Source of the DNA: Cephaloticoccus sp.
GTDB lineage: Bacteria > Verrucomicrobiota > Verrucomicrobiia > Opitutales > Opitutaceae
Length of the DNA stretch: 64,000 nt
NCBI GenBank assembly: GCA_021734075.1
Contig: JAIPJW010000002.1
Span: forward strand, 12,501 to 76,500
Direction of reading: 5' to 3'
The first letter of the stretch is position 1. The number at the start of each line of letters is the position of its first letter. Made by a program: the position numbers and the translations under genes. Below, piece by piece: positions 36,022 through 45,806 of this stretch. The notes beneath the pieces were generated by a model. The model had not been told where the DNA came from. It did no database searches and saw nothing but the letters and a program-made list of their open reading frames with translations.

Positions 36022-36359
36022 ATTATAAGATGAGCCAGGTTGGCGGGACGCCCCGCATGGGCCGCATGCAGCATGCTGAGCCGGGCTGACCCCGGCGCGA
36101 TAATATTATGTCTGAGTTTCCCCGGCCAAGACGGGGCCGCTTTACCGCGACCCCGTCAGGTCCAGCTTCAACTAACAATCCTGCAGTTTTATCCACAGGA
36201 AGGGATGCCACGATTGGACAATTTCAATCCACGCGGGTTCCAATTCACTCCACCTTCGGGCGTAACCCAAGAAAGTTGGCGAAATTTTTACTTACTCCGG
36301 TGGATTTCTGGTGTGGACTCATCACTCATCCCGCTCTTAGTGACCACGTAACCCACACC
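36022..36359. other. Divergent intergenic region with strong hairpins
   Basis: No gene was seen, although an open frame runs through it from 36108 into the kinase gene. The DNA has two strong stem-loops: GCCGGG-CTGAC-CCCGGC (36080-36096), and a longer one where GACGGGG (36130-36136) pairs with CCCCGTC (36151-36157), continuing inside as CGC/GCG around a 6-nt loop. Two copies of the palindrome GCATGC lie at 36064-36076. The hairpins would lie in the leader of the kinase gene if transcription starts upstream of 36080. Confidence 0.5.
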
Positions 36360-37583
36360 ATGCCACCAGCCGATTCCCCGCGACCGGAGCACAATCCGGG
36401 CCTCCCCAACAGCAAGCTCAGTGACCTTGAAATCAAAGACGCCCATCTGATCTTTCAGTCCGCTTGGGACGATTTGATGGACGATGTGAGCAAGGAAGAC
36501 CTGCGATTCCCCAAGGAAATCATCCTCTTGGGTGGAGCACCCGGCGCCGGCAAAGGGACCAACACGGATTTTATCGCCAAGGCCCGCGGCTTGACCTGTC
36601 CGCCCGTGGTCATCAGTTCCCTGCTTGATTCACCGGAAGCCAAGCGGCTGAAGGACGCCGGAGCGATGGTGGGGGATCGGGAGGTCATCGGTCTGCTGCT
36701 ACGGGAGTTGATGAAGCCGGATTACCGTGATGGGGTCATCCTGGATGGATTTCCCCGGACCCGGGTGCAGGTGGAGTGCCTCAAGATGATCGTGGATAAG
36801 ATGCATCAGTTGCGGCGTGAGTTCTACGGCACTCCCCTGGGCATACACTTTCGACTGCCAACCATCCACAGCATGGTCTTGTTCGTGGACGAAAAGGAAT
36901 CCATCGCCCGCCAACTCAAACGCGGCCGCGAGACTCGAATGCACAACGAGGAGGTGTTGCGCACGGGGGTCGGCACCCTCTGGGAAGACCGGGCCACCGA
37001 TCATGACGAGGCCCTCGCCCAACGCCGCTATCGCGTGTTCAAGGAGCAGACTTGGGATGCCCTGCAGTCGCTGAAGGAACTCTTTCACTATCACTTCATC
37101 AATGCGCAGGGTTCGATCAGTGAAGTGGAGCAAAATATCACCGCCGAGCTCGATTATCAGAGCACCTTGGAATTGGACCCCCTCACCGTTGACCGGCTGC
37201 GTGGCGTGCCGGTGGCAAGTGACATCATTGTGCATGCCCGGCAGGAACTGGTTAAACGGCTGGATGGATATGAAATAGAGCATCCGGCACTGTTTGCCCG
37301 TGTCGTCAGTTTCATTGAGCACAAAATCATGCCGATTGTGCTACGCCATGCGATTTCCGGCAGTGCCCATATCAATACCGAGGACACGACCTTGGAGGAT
37401 CCCCACGCCCTGGCCATGCTCATCGACGTATTTTCCGAACGTGGATATCATGCCCTGGTTGACCTGCATAAGATCGAGGTGCCCGAAAAAGTTAACCTCG
37501 AGACTGGCAAGATCTCCTGTCGCACCAAAAAGGTCTTTCGCATCCAGATTCGCTTTCAGGGCTCTGAAATCCGCCGCGGGTGA
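36360..37583 (+). CDS. Nucleoside-monophosphate kinase (adenylate kinase-like) with C-terminal extension
   Basis: A roughly 407-residue protein. The N-terminal part is an adenylate-kinase-like domain: P-loop GAPGAGKGT (59-67), then DGFPRTRVQVECL (DGFPR 129-133), the hallmark of NMP kinases, and a lid region with RQLKRGRETRMHNEE. From about residue 245 to the end it has an additional domain (GVPVASDIIVHARQELVKRLD to the C-terminus) that I do not recognise. Ordinary adenylate kinase is about 215 residues, so this is nearly double. The ATG at 36360 is preferred to the long upstream frame, which crosses the structured leader. Confidence 0.85.
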   Translation: MPPADSPRPEHNPGLPNSKLSDLEIKDAHLIFQSAWDDLMDDVSKEDLRFPKEIILLGGAPGAGKGTNTDFIAKARGLTCPPVVISSLLDSPEAKRLKDAGAMVGDREVIGLLLRELMKPDYRDGVILDGFPRTRVQVECLKMIVDKMHQLRREFYGTPLGIHFRLPTIHSMVLFVDEKESIARQLKRGRETRMHNEEVLRTGVGTLWEDRATDHDEALAQRRYRVFKEQTWDALQSLKELFHYHFINAQGSISEVEQNITAELDYQSTLELDPLTVDRLRGVPVASDIIVHARQELVKRLDGYEIEHPALFARVVSFIEHKIMPIVLRHAISGSAHINTEDTTLEDPHALAMLIDVFSERGYHALVDLHKIEVPEKVNLETGKISCRTKKVFRIQIRFQGSEIRRG

Positions 37584-37593
37584 CCTTGGGCGA

Positions 37594-38148
37594 TCACGTG
37601 CCATTCAAGCCGGGCAATCCGTCGATACTGGCCCGGTTCTTGCGGGCCCGGTAGTCAGCCAGTCCCGCGGGTCCCATTTTCTCGCACAATTTGTCGAGCA
37701 CACCGCGCGGGCCGGCGTAGTCGTAAAACGGCACCGCAAAACCGCACGAGTCGGCAATCCGCGTCACCTGCACCCGGATAATGGTGCGCAGGCCGACCAA
37801 TGCGGGAAAATTCGCCCTTAAGCTTTCAAACTCCTGATCCCCGGGCTCAACCACCTCGCCGTGTCCATGCAACCGGATTATTTTTGGAGCGCCCTCAAAG
37901 GCACAAAACATCAACACAATGCGGCCGTTCTCCCGCAGGTGCGCCACGGTTTCGATGCCACTGCCGGTCAAATCCGCATAAGCGACTTCATGCGGTCCCA
38001 GGACACGGAACGCATCCCCACCTTTGGGTGAACAATTAACATGTAAGTCCGCTGCCAGCGGCGCTGTCGCCACGAAAAACATCCTTTGTTCCTCGATCCA
38101 TTGACGAATTTCCGTGGTGATCTCTGCAAAGGTCTTGCCCATGACCAT
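37594..38148 (-). CDS. Pyridoxamine 5'-phosphate oxidase-family protein
   Basis: A protein of about 184 residues with the split-barrel flavin-binding fold. The opening EEQRMFFVATAPLAADLHVNCSPKGG and the middle RIVLMFCAFEGAPKIIRLHGHGEV are typical of the PNPOx-like general stress/F420 or FMN group. The C-terminus carries an extra stretch ending in the basic ARKNRASIDGLPGLNGT. The substrate is unknown. It converges with the kinase gene, with 10 bp between the two stop codons. Confidence 0.87.
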   Translation of the reverse strand: MVMGKTFAEITTEIRQWIEEQRMFFVATAPLAADLHVNCSPKGGDAFRVLGPHEVAYADLTGSGIETVAHLRENGRIVLMFCAFEGAPKIIRLHGHGEVVEPGDQEFESLRANFPALVGLRTIIRVQVTRIADSCGFAVPFYDYAGPRGVLDKLCEKMGPAGLADYRARKNRASIDGLPGLNGT

Positions 38149-38275
38149 CGAGTTATGCCCACCCACGGCCGGACGACGAGGCCATTATACTGGCTTGTCC
38201 ACTGGTCGGAAAATATCTAGGTCAGGCCCGACCCATATTACGTATTCCCCCCTCCGCCTCAACTGATCCCACCCC

Positions 38276-38626
38276 ATGAAAAACCTCATCATCCTGTTGG
38301 AACTTGCCATTGTCGTGCTGATTTTAGCCGGTGTTTGGAAAACTTTCACCAAGGCCGGCCAACCCGGCTGGGCTGCCATCATCCCGATCTTCAACCTTTA
38401 CATCCTCATCAAGGTCGCCGGACGACCGGGCTGGTGGCTGCTGTTGTTTATCATCCCCGTGGTGAATCTCATCATCGGCATCATCGTGGCCATTGATGTC
38501 GCCAAGGCCTTCGGCAAAGGGACTGGATTCGGGGTGGGCCTGGCCTTGTTGGGCTTCATCTTTTACCCGATTCTGGGATTCGGTGACGCCACGTATCAGG
38601 GAAGCAGTATTCCTGCCCAAGCCTGA
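38276..38626 (+). CDS. DUF5684-type membrane protein
   Basis: A 116-residue membrane protein with about three hydrophobic segments. The stretches KAGQPGWAAIIPIFNLYILIKVAGRPGWW and FGKGTGFGVGLALLGFIFYPILGFG are the signature of DUF5684 proteins, sometimes annotated near signal peptidase I. Function is unknown. It is a single gene with its own terminator immediately downstream. Confidence 0.85.
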   Translation: MKNLIILLELAIVVLILAGVWKTFTKAGQPGWAAIIPIFNLYILIKVAGRPGWWLLLFIIPVVNLIIGIIVAIDVAKAFGKGTGFGVGLALLGFIFYPILGFGDATYQGSSIPAQA

Positions 38627-38647
38627 GTATTCAGGCTGAAACCTCCG

Positions 38648-38682
38648 ATCCGCCCGAGGTCAATGTCCCGGGCGGATTTTTT
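38648..38682 (+). terminator. Intrinsic terminator after the DUF5684 gene
   Basis: A perfect 9-bp stem ATCCGCCCG/CGGGCGGAT with a 12-nt loop is followed by five T. It ends the DUF5684 transcript just before the convergent efflux operon. Confidence 0.9.
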
Positions 38683-38700
38683 ACGCCCACCCCGGCAAGT

Positions 38701-39936
38701 TCATTCAAATCGCAACGCCTCGATGGGATCGAGCGACGAAGCCTTGTAGGCGGGATAAAAGCCAAATCCCACGCCGATTCCGGAGCACACCAACAGGCCG
38801 ATCCCGGCCCAAAGCCACGGAAAGATTATCGCGGCATTCATCATCATGGCGATGCCATTGCCTGCCACCACGCCGATCAGGATTCCGGCTACACCGCCAG
38901 CCAGGGAAATCACCACGGACTCGATCAGGAATTGCACCAAGATACTGTTCTTGCGGGCGCCAATGGACTTGCGAATACCGATCTCCTTGGTGCGTTCCGT
39001 CACACTCACCAACATGATGTTCATGATACCCACGCCGGCGGCGAGCAAGGCGATGGCACTGATCACAAAAGCCCCCGAACTGACGGCATTGGCCACTTTG
39101 GCAAACTGGGCCACCAGTGACTCATTGGAAAACAGTTCGAAATCATTCTCATCCTCGGGCTTGAGTCCCCGGGCGATGCGCATGGCGGTGATCGCCTTGT
39201 CGATGGTCTCGTAATAGACTTCCTGGGATGGAGCCTGTGACGCGATGTTCAGGGACTGGCTCTCGTTGCCAAATTCCATGGCAAAACGGGTGATGGGCAC
39301 GATGACGATGCTGTCCTGATCGTTGCCAAAGGAGGAACCCCGTTCCAACGCCTGGCCGATCACCGTGTAGGTGCGACCGCGCACCTTGACGACCTTGCCC
39401 AAGGCCGATTCAGTGGGGAAAAGCGCTTTGGCAATCGCCGATCCGATCCAGCAGACCGGTCGTCCCAACGCCACCTCCGCCTCCGTGAAATTGCGACCGA
39501 TATCGATGACATACTGGTTGGCCGCAAGGTAATGCTGATTGCCTCCCCCGAAGGTAATGCCGGGTGTGGTCTTGCGGTTTTCATAGACCGCCTGCGCCGG
39601 AGCCCCGCGAAAATCGTAGAGTTCCAAGCTGACTACATCCGCAATTCCCTCCATCAGTCGTTGATATCGCTGACCTTCGTTCAGGGTGATATTGCGCCGC
39701 AGCCGGTATTTGCGGTTGTTGCCGTTGTTGAATCCGGAAGGGTATTTTTGGAATTGAAACGCGTTGGTGCCCAGAATGTTTAGGCCGGACTCTATGGATC
39801 CGCGCAGCGCCGAGACGATGGTCATCACGCCAATGACTGAAAAGACCCCGATCGTAATGCCCGACATGGTGAGGAATGAACGCAGCTTGTTCACGCCCAA
39901 CGAACTGAAAGCCATCCTGAGTATTTCTTTGAGCAT
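38701..39936 (-). CDS. MacB-type ABC transporter permease (second)
   Basis: A 411-residue permease with one N-terminal membrane segment, a large MacB_PCD periplasmic domain (about 45-250) and three C-terminal membrane segments forming the FtsX domain (about 285-405). VTERTKEIGIRKSIGARKNSILVQFLIESVVISLAGG is the signature. It likely drives tripartite efflux or lipoprotein-type export with the ATPase and adaptor upstream. The operon also encodes a distinct permease, so the pair may form a heterodimer. It is the last gene of the operon. Confidence 0.92.
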   Translation of the reverse strand: MLKEILRMAFSSLGVNKLRSFLTMSGITIGVFSVIGVMTIVSALRGSIESGLNILGTNAFQFQKYPSGFNNGNNRKYRLRRNITLNEGQRYQRLMEGIADVVSLELYDFRGAPAQAVYENRKTTPGITFGGGNQHYLAANQYVIDIGRNFTEAEVALGRPVCWIGSAIAKALFPTESALGKVVKVRGRTYTVIGQALERGSSFGNDQDSIVIVPITRFAMEFGNESQSLNIASQAPSQEVYYETIDKAITAMRIARGLKPEDENDFELFSNESLVAQFAKVANAVSSGAFVISAIALLAAGVGIMNIMLVSVTERTKEIGIRKSIGARKNSILVQFLIESVVISLAGGVAGILIGVVAGNGIAMMMNAAIIFPWLWAGIGLLVCSGIGVGFGFYPAYKASSLDPIEALRFE

Positions 39937-39948
39937 TGGGTGTGGCGC

Positions 39949-41202
39949 TTATTCGTAACGGAGGGCAACGACCGGGTCCAGCCGCGAGGCAGTCCAAGCC
40001 GGTGCAAACCCGGAGATGATGCCGGTGGCAACCGCCACGATCATGCTAATGTTGACCAAGCCAAAGGAGAAGACCACCGGGAGGGCAGGCATGGCAGCTT
40101 GAATTCCCAGACACAGGCCGAATGTCACCCCCAGCCCCACCACCCCGCCGATCAGACAGATTGATACCGCCTCGATCAAAAATTGCAGCAGGATCGTGCG
40201 ACGCCGGGCGCCCAGGGCCTTGCGGGTGCCGATCTCCTTGGTGCGCTCCTTCACGCTGACAAAAGTGATGTTCATGATGCCTATGGCTCCAACGAACAGC
40301 GAAAGACCGGTGATGAACAATCCAGCCATGGCGATACCCTTCTTCACCGGCTCGAGTTGATCCTTGAAAGCCTGCTGTTGATTGATGGAGAAATTGTCCC
40401 GTTCCCCGGGCAATTGGCCGCGGACCCGGCGCATGGCCCCGATCAATTCGTCCGTGGCCTCACCCATGCGGGTCTTGTCCCGCACCTTCACCCGCAGCTG
40501 GGCGTTGTTGCGACTGACCCCGAAATATTTTCGGTAGGCGGTGAGGGGCAGGATCACTTGGGAATCAAAGCTGAACAATCCGAGGAATGAACCTTGTTTC
40601 GCTAGCACCCCTATCACGGTGAAAGGCTGACCCTTGATCAAAATGGTCTGGTCCAGCGCCGGATGCGAGGGGAAGAGTGCCTGTGCCACGTCGAATCCCA
40701 ATACGGCCACCTGGCGTCCACCGACGGATTCGGTCTCGTTGAAGAGCCGCCCCCCGTCAAAATCAGCCGACATCAATCGTGAATAGCTGTGGGTCGTGCC
40801 AAAGACAAAGACGCCGCTGACTTGCTGGGCTCCCGCCTTGATGCTCACCCCGCTGGCCACCACCGGCACGGCAATCTCAAGCAGGGAATTGGGGGTTTGG
40901 GCGATCACCCGGTTGAGTTTTTCGGCCTGCTCCGGCATGACCGTCGGCCGGTTGCGATAATTCCACCAGTCCTCGACATTGCGCCAGGGCCATTTTTGCA
41001 CGTAAAGCACGTCGTCACCCAACATCGCCAGGCTGTTTTCAAATCCCCGGTCAATGCCGTTGATGGCCGTGCCCATCAGGGTCACGGCCACGATGCCGAT
41101 GATGACCCCGAGGGCGGTCAGCACCGAGCGCATCGCGTTTGCCTTGATCTGGGCATACGCGATCCGGAAACTCTCAACGAACTCATAGATTAATCGCAGC
41201 AT
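39949..41202 (-). CDS. MacB-type ABC transporter permease (first)
   Basis: A 417-residue permease with the same domain plan as its downstream neighbour: N-terminal membrane helix, MacB_PCD periplasmic domain, and a C-terminal FtsX domain with SVKERTKEIGTRKALGARRRTILLQFLIEAVSICLIGG. The two permeases are clearly paralogous but diverged. It lies 5 bp after the ATPase gene and 12 bp before the second permease gene, so translation is probably coupled. Confidence 0.92.
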   Translation of the reverse strand: MLRLIYEFVESFRIAYAQIKANAMRSVLTALGVIIGIVAVTLMGTAINGIDRGFENSLAMLGDDVLYVQKWPWRNVEDWWNYRNRPTVMPEQAEKLNRVIAQTPNSLLEIAVPVVASGVSIKAGAQQVSGVFVFGTTHSYSRLMSADFDGGRLFNETESVGGRQVAVLGFDVAQALFPSHPALDQTILIKGQPFTVIGVLAKQGSFLGLFSFDSQVILPLTAYRKYFGVSRNNAQLRVKVRDKTRMGEATDELIGAMRRVRGQLPGERDNFSINQQQAFKDQLEPVKKGIAMAGLFITGLSLFVGAIGIMNITFVSVKERTKEIGTRKALGARRRTILLQFLIEAVSICLIGGVVGLGVTFGLCLGIQAAMPALPVVFSFGLVNISMIVAVATGIISGFAPAWTASRLDPVVALRYE

Positions 41203-41207
41203 GGAGA

Positions 41208-41942
41208 TTATTCTGCCGGACCGTCGCTTTCTATCAGTCCATCGCGCAACCGGACGATCCGGCGGGCATGCCGCGCGATTTCCTCTTCGTGGGTGACCAC
41301 AATGATGGTGTTACCCTGTTCATAGAGATCATCAAACAGCGCCATGATTTCGACGCCGGTCTTGGAGTCCAGATTCCCGGTCGGCTCGTCGGCCAAGATG
41401 ATTGAAGGGTGGTTGACCAGGGCCCGGGCGACGGCCACGCGCTGCCGTTGCCCGCCGGAGAGTTCATTGGGCTTGTGGTGCATCCGGTTGCCCAGTCCCA
41501 CATTTTCCAGCACCTCGGTCGCACGATCCCGTCGGGCATGGGATGAATATCCCGCATAGATCAGGGGCAGCTCGACGTTGCTCAGGGCGGTGGCCCGGGG
41601 AAGCAGATTGAAGGTTTGGAACACAAAGCCGATTTCGCGGTTACGAATTTCCGCCAATTCGTCATCTATCATGGCCGCGACATCCTTGTTGTTGAACTGG
41701 TAATGTCCGGCCGTGGGCGTGTCCAGACACCCCAGCATGTTCATGAGCGTGGATTTGCCACTGCCCGATGGCCCCATGATCGCCAGATACTCGTTGCGGT
41801 AGATTTTCAGATCCACACCGCGCAAGGCATGAATGATCTCCGAACCCATCGTATACAGTTTGGTCACTCCCTCGATTTCAATGACGAGGTCGCCCTTGGG
41901 CCGGACATGGCGCGCAGTGGTCGGAGCAGCGGGTGAAATCAT
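41208..41942 (-). CDS. MacB-type ABC transporter ATP-binding protein
   Basis: An ATPase of about 244 residues in the LolD/MacB subclass. Walker A is [13 protein letters not shown], the signature is [15 protein letters not shown], and Walker B is [16 protein letters not shown], with H-loop VVTHEEE. The TGNLD after Walker B is diagnostic of this subclass. The start is the ATG of [10 protein letters not shown]; an upstream extension overlaps the adaptor gene and is not conserved. It powers the two downstream permeases. Confidence 0.94.
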   Translation of the reverse strand: MISPAAPTTARHVRPKGDLVIEIEGVTKLYTMGSEIIHALRGVDLKIYRNEYLAIMGPSGSGKSTLMNMLGCLDTPTAGHYQFNNKDVAAMIDDELAEIRNREIGFVFQTFNLLPRATALSNVELPLIYAGYSSHARRDRATEVLENVGLGNRMHHKPNELSGGQRQRVAVARALVNHPSIILADEPTGNLDSKTGVEIMALFDDLYEQGNTIIVVTHEEEIARHARRIVRLRDGLIESDGPAE

Positions 41943-41979
41943 TTGGAAAAGTTTATGATCGGCTTGAACCCAATCCGGT

Positions 41980-43338
41980 TCATTTCTTGTCCTTTTTGGG
42001 CACCTCAATGGTGATGGTTGCGCCATCCTTGAGCCGGCGGCTGATGGCGGCATAGCTGCCGGAAACCACCTCATCGCCAGATTTCAAGCCCGACTTGATC
42101 TCAATATGCGTGTTGTCAGCAATGCCCGTCTCAACTTTTTGCACCTTCACCTTGGTGCCATCGACAATAAACACCACCCGATCCAATTGATCGCGCGTGC
42201 GACGGGCTGTGTCCTTCTCATCGGTGACCTCAAGATTGTTGCCTGATTTTTCCTTCGCCGCCTTGCTCTTCTCTTCCTGCAATTCCTCCACCGTCTTGCC
42301 GTCGTTGGCCCGCACCGTCACACTCTGAATCGGCACTGCCACGACATTCTCAACGGTTTGGGTCTGGATGTCCGAAGTCGCGCTCATGCCGGGCCGCAAG
42401 CGCGGATCGCGGTCACTGATGCTGATCTTGACCAAAAAGTTGGCCACTTCGTCCGAAGATGAATTTTGCGATGACGCGATGCTGTCGGAGGCGTTTTGCG
42501 CGGATGAGCTGATCTCCCGCACCTTGCCCGTCAACCGGGCCTCGGGGAGGGCATCGATGCGGATGAGCGTCAGGTCACCGGCCTTCACATTGACGATGTC
42601 GTTTTCGTTCACCTTGACGCGCACCTCCATGTTGCTGAGATCGGCCACCCGCATGATCTCCGTGCCGGCGAACTGACCGGTGCCGACCACGCGTTCGCCT
42701 ATTTCGCTGGTGAGCGAGCTGATGGTGCCATCCATGGGGGAATAAATTGTCGTCTTGCTCAATTGGTCGGCAGCTTGGGACAGTGAACCCTCGGTGCGGC
42801 GAATCTGCGCCTGGGATGAGTCATAATCAGCCATGGCCACATCATAATTGGTTTTGGCATTCAGGATATCGGCATCCGAGATCAGCTTCTTCGCGTAAAG
42901 ATCCTTGGCTTGGCTGTAGTCCTGCGTGGCTTTGTCTAAATGGGCTTTGCTCAGCACACTGGCGGCCTTGGAAGAGAGTAGCGCGGCTTCCTGCTGCTCA
43001 TATTGTGCCTGGTAAAAATCGGGTTTGATCCTCAACAGCAGGTCGCCTTTTTTGACTATGTCGCCCTCCTTGACGGGCATTTCCACGATTTCTCCGGCAA
43101 CCTCCGGGGAAATTTTGACCTCGATCTCGGGTTGAACTTTGCCTGTGGCGGTGACGACCTGGGTGATCGTTGTGACAAAGGCTTTTTCGGTGGTCACCGA
43201 TATGCCGGTATCCTTTTTGCGACGCGACAGACCGATCGCAACGAGGGCGATCAGCAATACGGAGCCGCCGATTATGATCCACTTTTTCTTGGATTTACGG
43301 CGGGGAACGGCGGGTTTGGCGGAGGCGGGTTGATTCAT
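41980..43338 (-). CDS. MacA-like periplasmic adaptor (membrane fusion protein)
   Basis: A roughly 452-residue HlyD/RND-type adaptor that connects the inner-membrane ABC permease to an outer-membrane exit duct. It has a short cytoplasmic basic start, one membrane segment (about 20-37), a lipoyl/barrel-sandwich domain ([32 protein letters not shown]), a long alpha-hairpin coiled coil, the second half-lipoyl part, and a beta-barrel region containing [15 protein letters not shown]. It is the first gene of the operon. No TolC-like gene is adjacent. Confidence 0.93.
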   Translation of the reverse strand: MNQPASAKPAVPRRKSKKKWIIIGGSVLLIALVAIGLSRRKKDTGISVTTEKAFVTTITQVVTATGKVQPEIEVKISPEVAGEIVEMPVKEGDIVKKGDLLLRIKPDFYQAQYEQQEAALLSSKAASVLSKAHLDKATQDYSQAKDLYAKKLISDADILNAKTNYDVAMADYDSSQAQIRRTEGSLSQAADQLSKTTIYSPMDGTISSLTSEIGERVVGTGQFAGTEIMRVADLSNMEVRVKVNENDIVNVKAGDLTLIRIDALPEARLTGKVREISSSAQNASDSIASSQNSSSDEVANFLVKISISDRDPRLRPGMSATSDIQTQTVENVVAVPIQSVTVRANDGKTVEELQEEKSKAAKEKSGNNLEVTDEKDTARRTRDQLDRVVFIVDGTKVKVQKVETGIADNTHIEIKSGLKSGDEVVSGSYAAISRRLKDGATITIEVPKKDKK

Positions 43339-43904
43339 GAGACTCAGTTGAAGGGATGCTTGATGCAAATGTTCACATTTGCCGAGATTGGCTGTCTGTC
43401 AGGCCCATGTTCGCTAAAAAAAGTGTGGAGGGGCCCACAACGACCCCCCCACAACACAACAACTGATTACTACGAACAAGACTGTAATGAACAGCTACCC
43501 GTGTATTTGAATACACCCCCGCGACCAATGACGTGCAAATCGCGACGAATCGCAGGAGCACAACGTTGGCGTTGATGGGGCGCGGACAAGTCACGGGCAT
43601 GCTTCAACAACACGCAGTTCCGGGAAAAGTTACACGAAACTTTGATAAACGGACCCCACGGCGGATGGGCGGACGTCTTTATCACCCCCAATCAAGTGAC
43701 CAACACCTCCCGCGGTGCCTGCCCTTGCCGGCTCGGCCAGTTTACCAGCCAGTCGGGCATTTATCCCGGCATCCCTTAAGGGCAATTTGATGGTTATATG
43801 TTCAAGCCCAATCGCGGCCCGGGCAGCATTAATGTATGCCCATTGCAGCTGTTCTGCCCCTTCACGCCATGCACAAATCCGGAGCAATCCAAGAGCAGCT
43901 GATC
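43339..43904. other. Intergenic region between macA-like operon and FAD oxidoreductase
   Basis: No convincing gene. A minus-strand open frame at 43630-43887 (85 codons) has plausible composition but no family resemblance, and other frames look like shadows. A minus-strand intrinsic terminator lies at 43416-43453. It separates the oxidoreductase transcript from the macA-like operon, or could act within the leader of that operon. Confidence 0.4.
43416..43453 (-). terminator. Minus-strand intrinsic terminator upstream of the macA-like gene
   Basis: TGTGGAGGGG (43424-43433) pairs with CCCCCCCACA (43444-43453) with one mismatch and a 10-nt loop. Seven A on its left give U7 in a minus-strand RNA. 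It lies about 80 bp upstream of the adaptor gene start. Confidence 0.75.
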
Positions 43905-44909
43905 TCAGCGGGGGCCGGAATTATCTGGATTCAGCCGTAAAATGTCCACCGTCGAGTCGAACGCGCTGCCCAGCAGGATATGCTCCGCCCATTGTCGGGC
44001 CAGCCATGGTGCGTAGAGCACACCTTTGCTGCCCAGACCGGCAAGGATGCCGTAACCAGAAGACCCGGAATGACGACCGATCACCGGGCGTTTGTCATCC
44101 GCCGCCAGGCGCAGTCCCACCAAATGTTCCGTTGGCGCCAGGTTGAGGCCGGTCAATCGCTGCCCACTGGCCAGCAGGGCATCGCGCGCCACCGCAGTTG
44201 GTGCCGTGTCATCCACCCCCGGTTCGTGGGTGGCACCGACCCACGCGTCGCCCCGGGCAACCGGCAGCAGCCAGTGACCGCGATGCAGGATAATTCCGGG
44301 GTCCAAATCGGGCGCATGCACTCGCAGCACTTCGCCCTTGGATATTGCCCACGGCCAGGCCGCAAACAGACCGTGCCGCGCGGCCGCTCCGGTGCAATCG
44401 ATCACCAGGGAATGATTCTGCCCAAGCTTCCCCCACGCCACCTGACCCACGGTCAGGCGCCCCTCCGCCTGCCAGCGTTGCCGCGCTGCGCCCAACATGG
44501 CCGGAACATCCACCTGGGCGGCGGGAGCCAACACACAATGGTCTGTGTTCACCGATTCCACATAGGGCGCGAGCACCCCGCGATCGCATTTGGCCTGCAG
44601 CACGCGTCGCTCCTTGTCGGTGCGCCAGTAACGCCGGATTTTGATCTCTCGCCATAACGGCACGCCCAAGGCTCGTTCCATGCCTTGGTAAAGGCTTCGG
44701 GTTTCCGGCCACAATTCCTCGATCCGCCAGGTCTTGACCCAACGCTGACCGGTTACCGGGTTGATGATCCCCGCGGCCACTCGCGAAGCTGCCGTGGCAT
44801 GCCCCGCATCGATCATCGCCCAATCAATTCCGGCCTGCTCCAGGGTCCAGCCCAGCACCGTTCCCGCCAAACCCTGCCCCACGATCAGCACTCCCGGATG
44901 ATTCATCAC
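43905..44909 (-). CDS. FAD-dependent oxidoreductase, D-amino-acid oxidase (DAO) family
   Basis: A 334-residue DAO-type flavoprotein. The N-terminal FAD-binding beta-alpha-beta reads VLIVGQGLAGTVLGWTLEQAGIDWAMID, with the GxGxxG pattern. The C-terminal substrate domain ends with VIGRHSGSSGYGILAGLGSKGVLYAPW, as in glycine oxidase/ThiO or the oxidase part of MnmC. The true substrate cannot be assigned. It has no twin-arginine or other signal. It is separated from ppgK by about 130 bp on the same strand. Confidence 0.87.
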   Translation of the reverse strand: MMNHPGVLIVGQGLAGTVLGWTLEQAGIDWAMIDAGHATAASRVAAGIINPVTGQRWVKTWRIEELWPETRSLYQGMERALGVPLWREIKIRRYWRTDKERRVLQAKCDRGVLAPYVESVNTDHCVLAPAAQVDVPAMLGAARQRWQAEGRLTVGQVAWGKLGQNHSLVIDCTGAAARHGLFAAWPWAISKGEVLRVHAPDLDPGIILHRGHWLLPVARGDAWVGATHEPGVDDTAPTAVARDALLASGQRLTGLNLAPTEHLVGLRLAADDKRPVIGRHSGSSGYGILAGLGSKGVLYAPWLARQWAEHILLGSAFDSTVDILRLNPDNSGPR

Positions 44910-45038
44910 AGATTCAAGTCGCCTTCAGCCTGAACCCCCAGCCGCCGAGCTGTCACTGTCCGTCGTCCACAAGCGCGGCCGGGAGTTCGCCCACGCGGAA
45001 ATAATTGGTCCGGATTCATCCGCGGGAAGAATTTCCGA

Positions 45039-45776
45039 TCACTTCCGCTCGGCAGCCCAAAGCGCCGCACCGACGATCCCCGCCTCGTTTAAAAACTCCG
45101 CCGGGGCCAGCTTCGCACGCGGCTTGATATATTTGAAATACTTGGCGTGCTTCGCACTCACGCCCCCGCCAAGGATGATGAGTTCAGGCCAGAGAATCTC
45201 CTCCAGGATATGGATGTATTGGCTCAATTCACCGCCCCATTCCTCCCATGAAAGTTCCCGGCGTTTACGCGCGGTGGATGAAACAAAACGCTCGGCGGAT
45301 TTACCCCGAATCGGCAAATGCCCCAACTCGCTGTTGGGGAAAAGTCGGCCACCATGAAACAATGCTGATCCCACCCCGGTGCCCAAGGTCAACAATAGCA
45401 CGGTGCCCTTGATCTCACGACCCGCTCCAAATCGAATCTCTGCCAGTCCCGCCGCATCGGCATCATTGATCAAGGCAACGCGACAACCGGTGGCCTTGCT
45501 GAACATGTTCACCGCATCGCAACGCACAAACCGCGGATGCAGATTGGCCGAGGTCATGATTCGGGGTCCGTGGATCACGCCGGGGAAGCCCACTCCGATC
45601 GGACCGTGCCATTTGAAATGTGTGGCAATTGTTTTGATGGTCTTGGCCATCGCCGCGGGGGTCAGGGTTTCGGGCGTGTCAATTCGGTGCCGTTCTCGCA
45701 GCAATTTTCCCGTCTTGGTGTCAACGGGCGCGCCCTTGACCCCGGATCCGCCGATGTCGATGCCTAGAATTTTCAT
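45039..45776 (-). CDS. ppgK: Polyphosphate/ATP glucokinase (ROK family)
   Basis: A 245-residue ROK-fold sugar kinase. It opens with the phosphate-binding [14 protein letters not shown] and contains GVGFPGVI, the catalytic-region [17 protein letters not shown], and [25 protein letters not shown]. It lacks the long zinc-binding cysteine loop of NagC-like ROK proteins and matches the PpgK type that phosphorylates glucose with polyphosphate or ATP. It follows slyD by about 30 bp and ends the ybbA-ybbP-slyD-ppgK run. Confidence 0.92.
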   Translation of the reverse strand: MKILGIDIGGSGVKGAPVDTKTGKLLRERHRIDTPETLTPAAMAKTIKTIATHFKWHGPIGVGFPGVIHGPRIMTSANLHPRFVRCDAVNMFSKATGCRVALINDADAAGLAEIRFGAGREIKGTVLLLTLGTGVGSALFHGGRLFPNSELGHLPIRGKSAERFVSSTARKRRELSWEEWGGELSQYIHILEEILWPELIILGGGVSAKHAKYFKYIKPRAKLAPAEFLNEAGIVGAALWAAERK

Positions 45777-45806
45777 GTGCTCTATATGAGTCTGGGCGTG
45801 GAAAAT

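Noticed and set aside
43630-43887. 85-codon minus-strand frame between the oxidoreductase and the adaptor gene
   Set aside because: Plausible composition but no family, no ribosome site and overlapping alternative frames; noted only under the intergenic entry.
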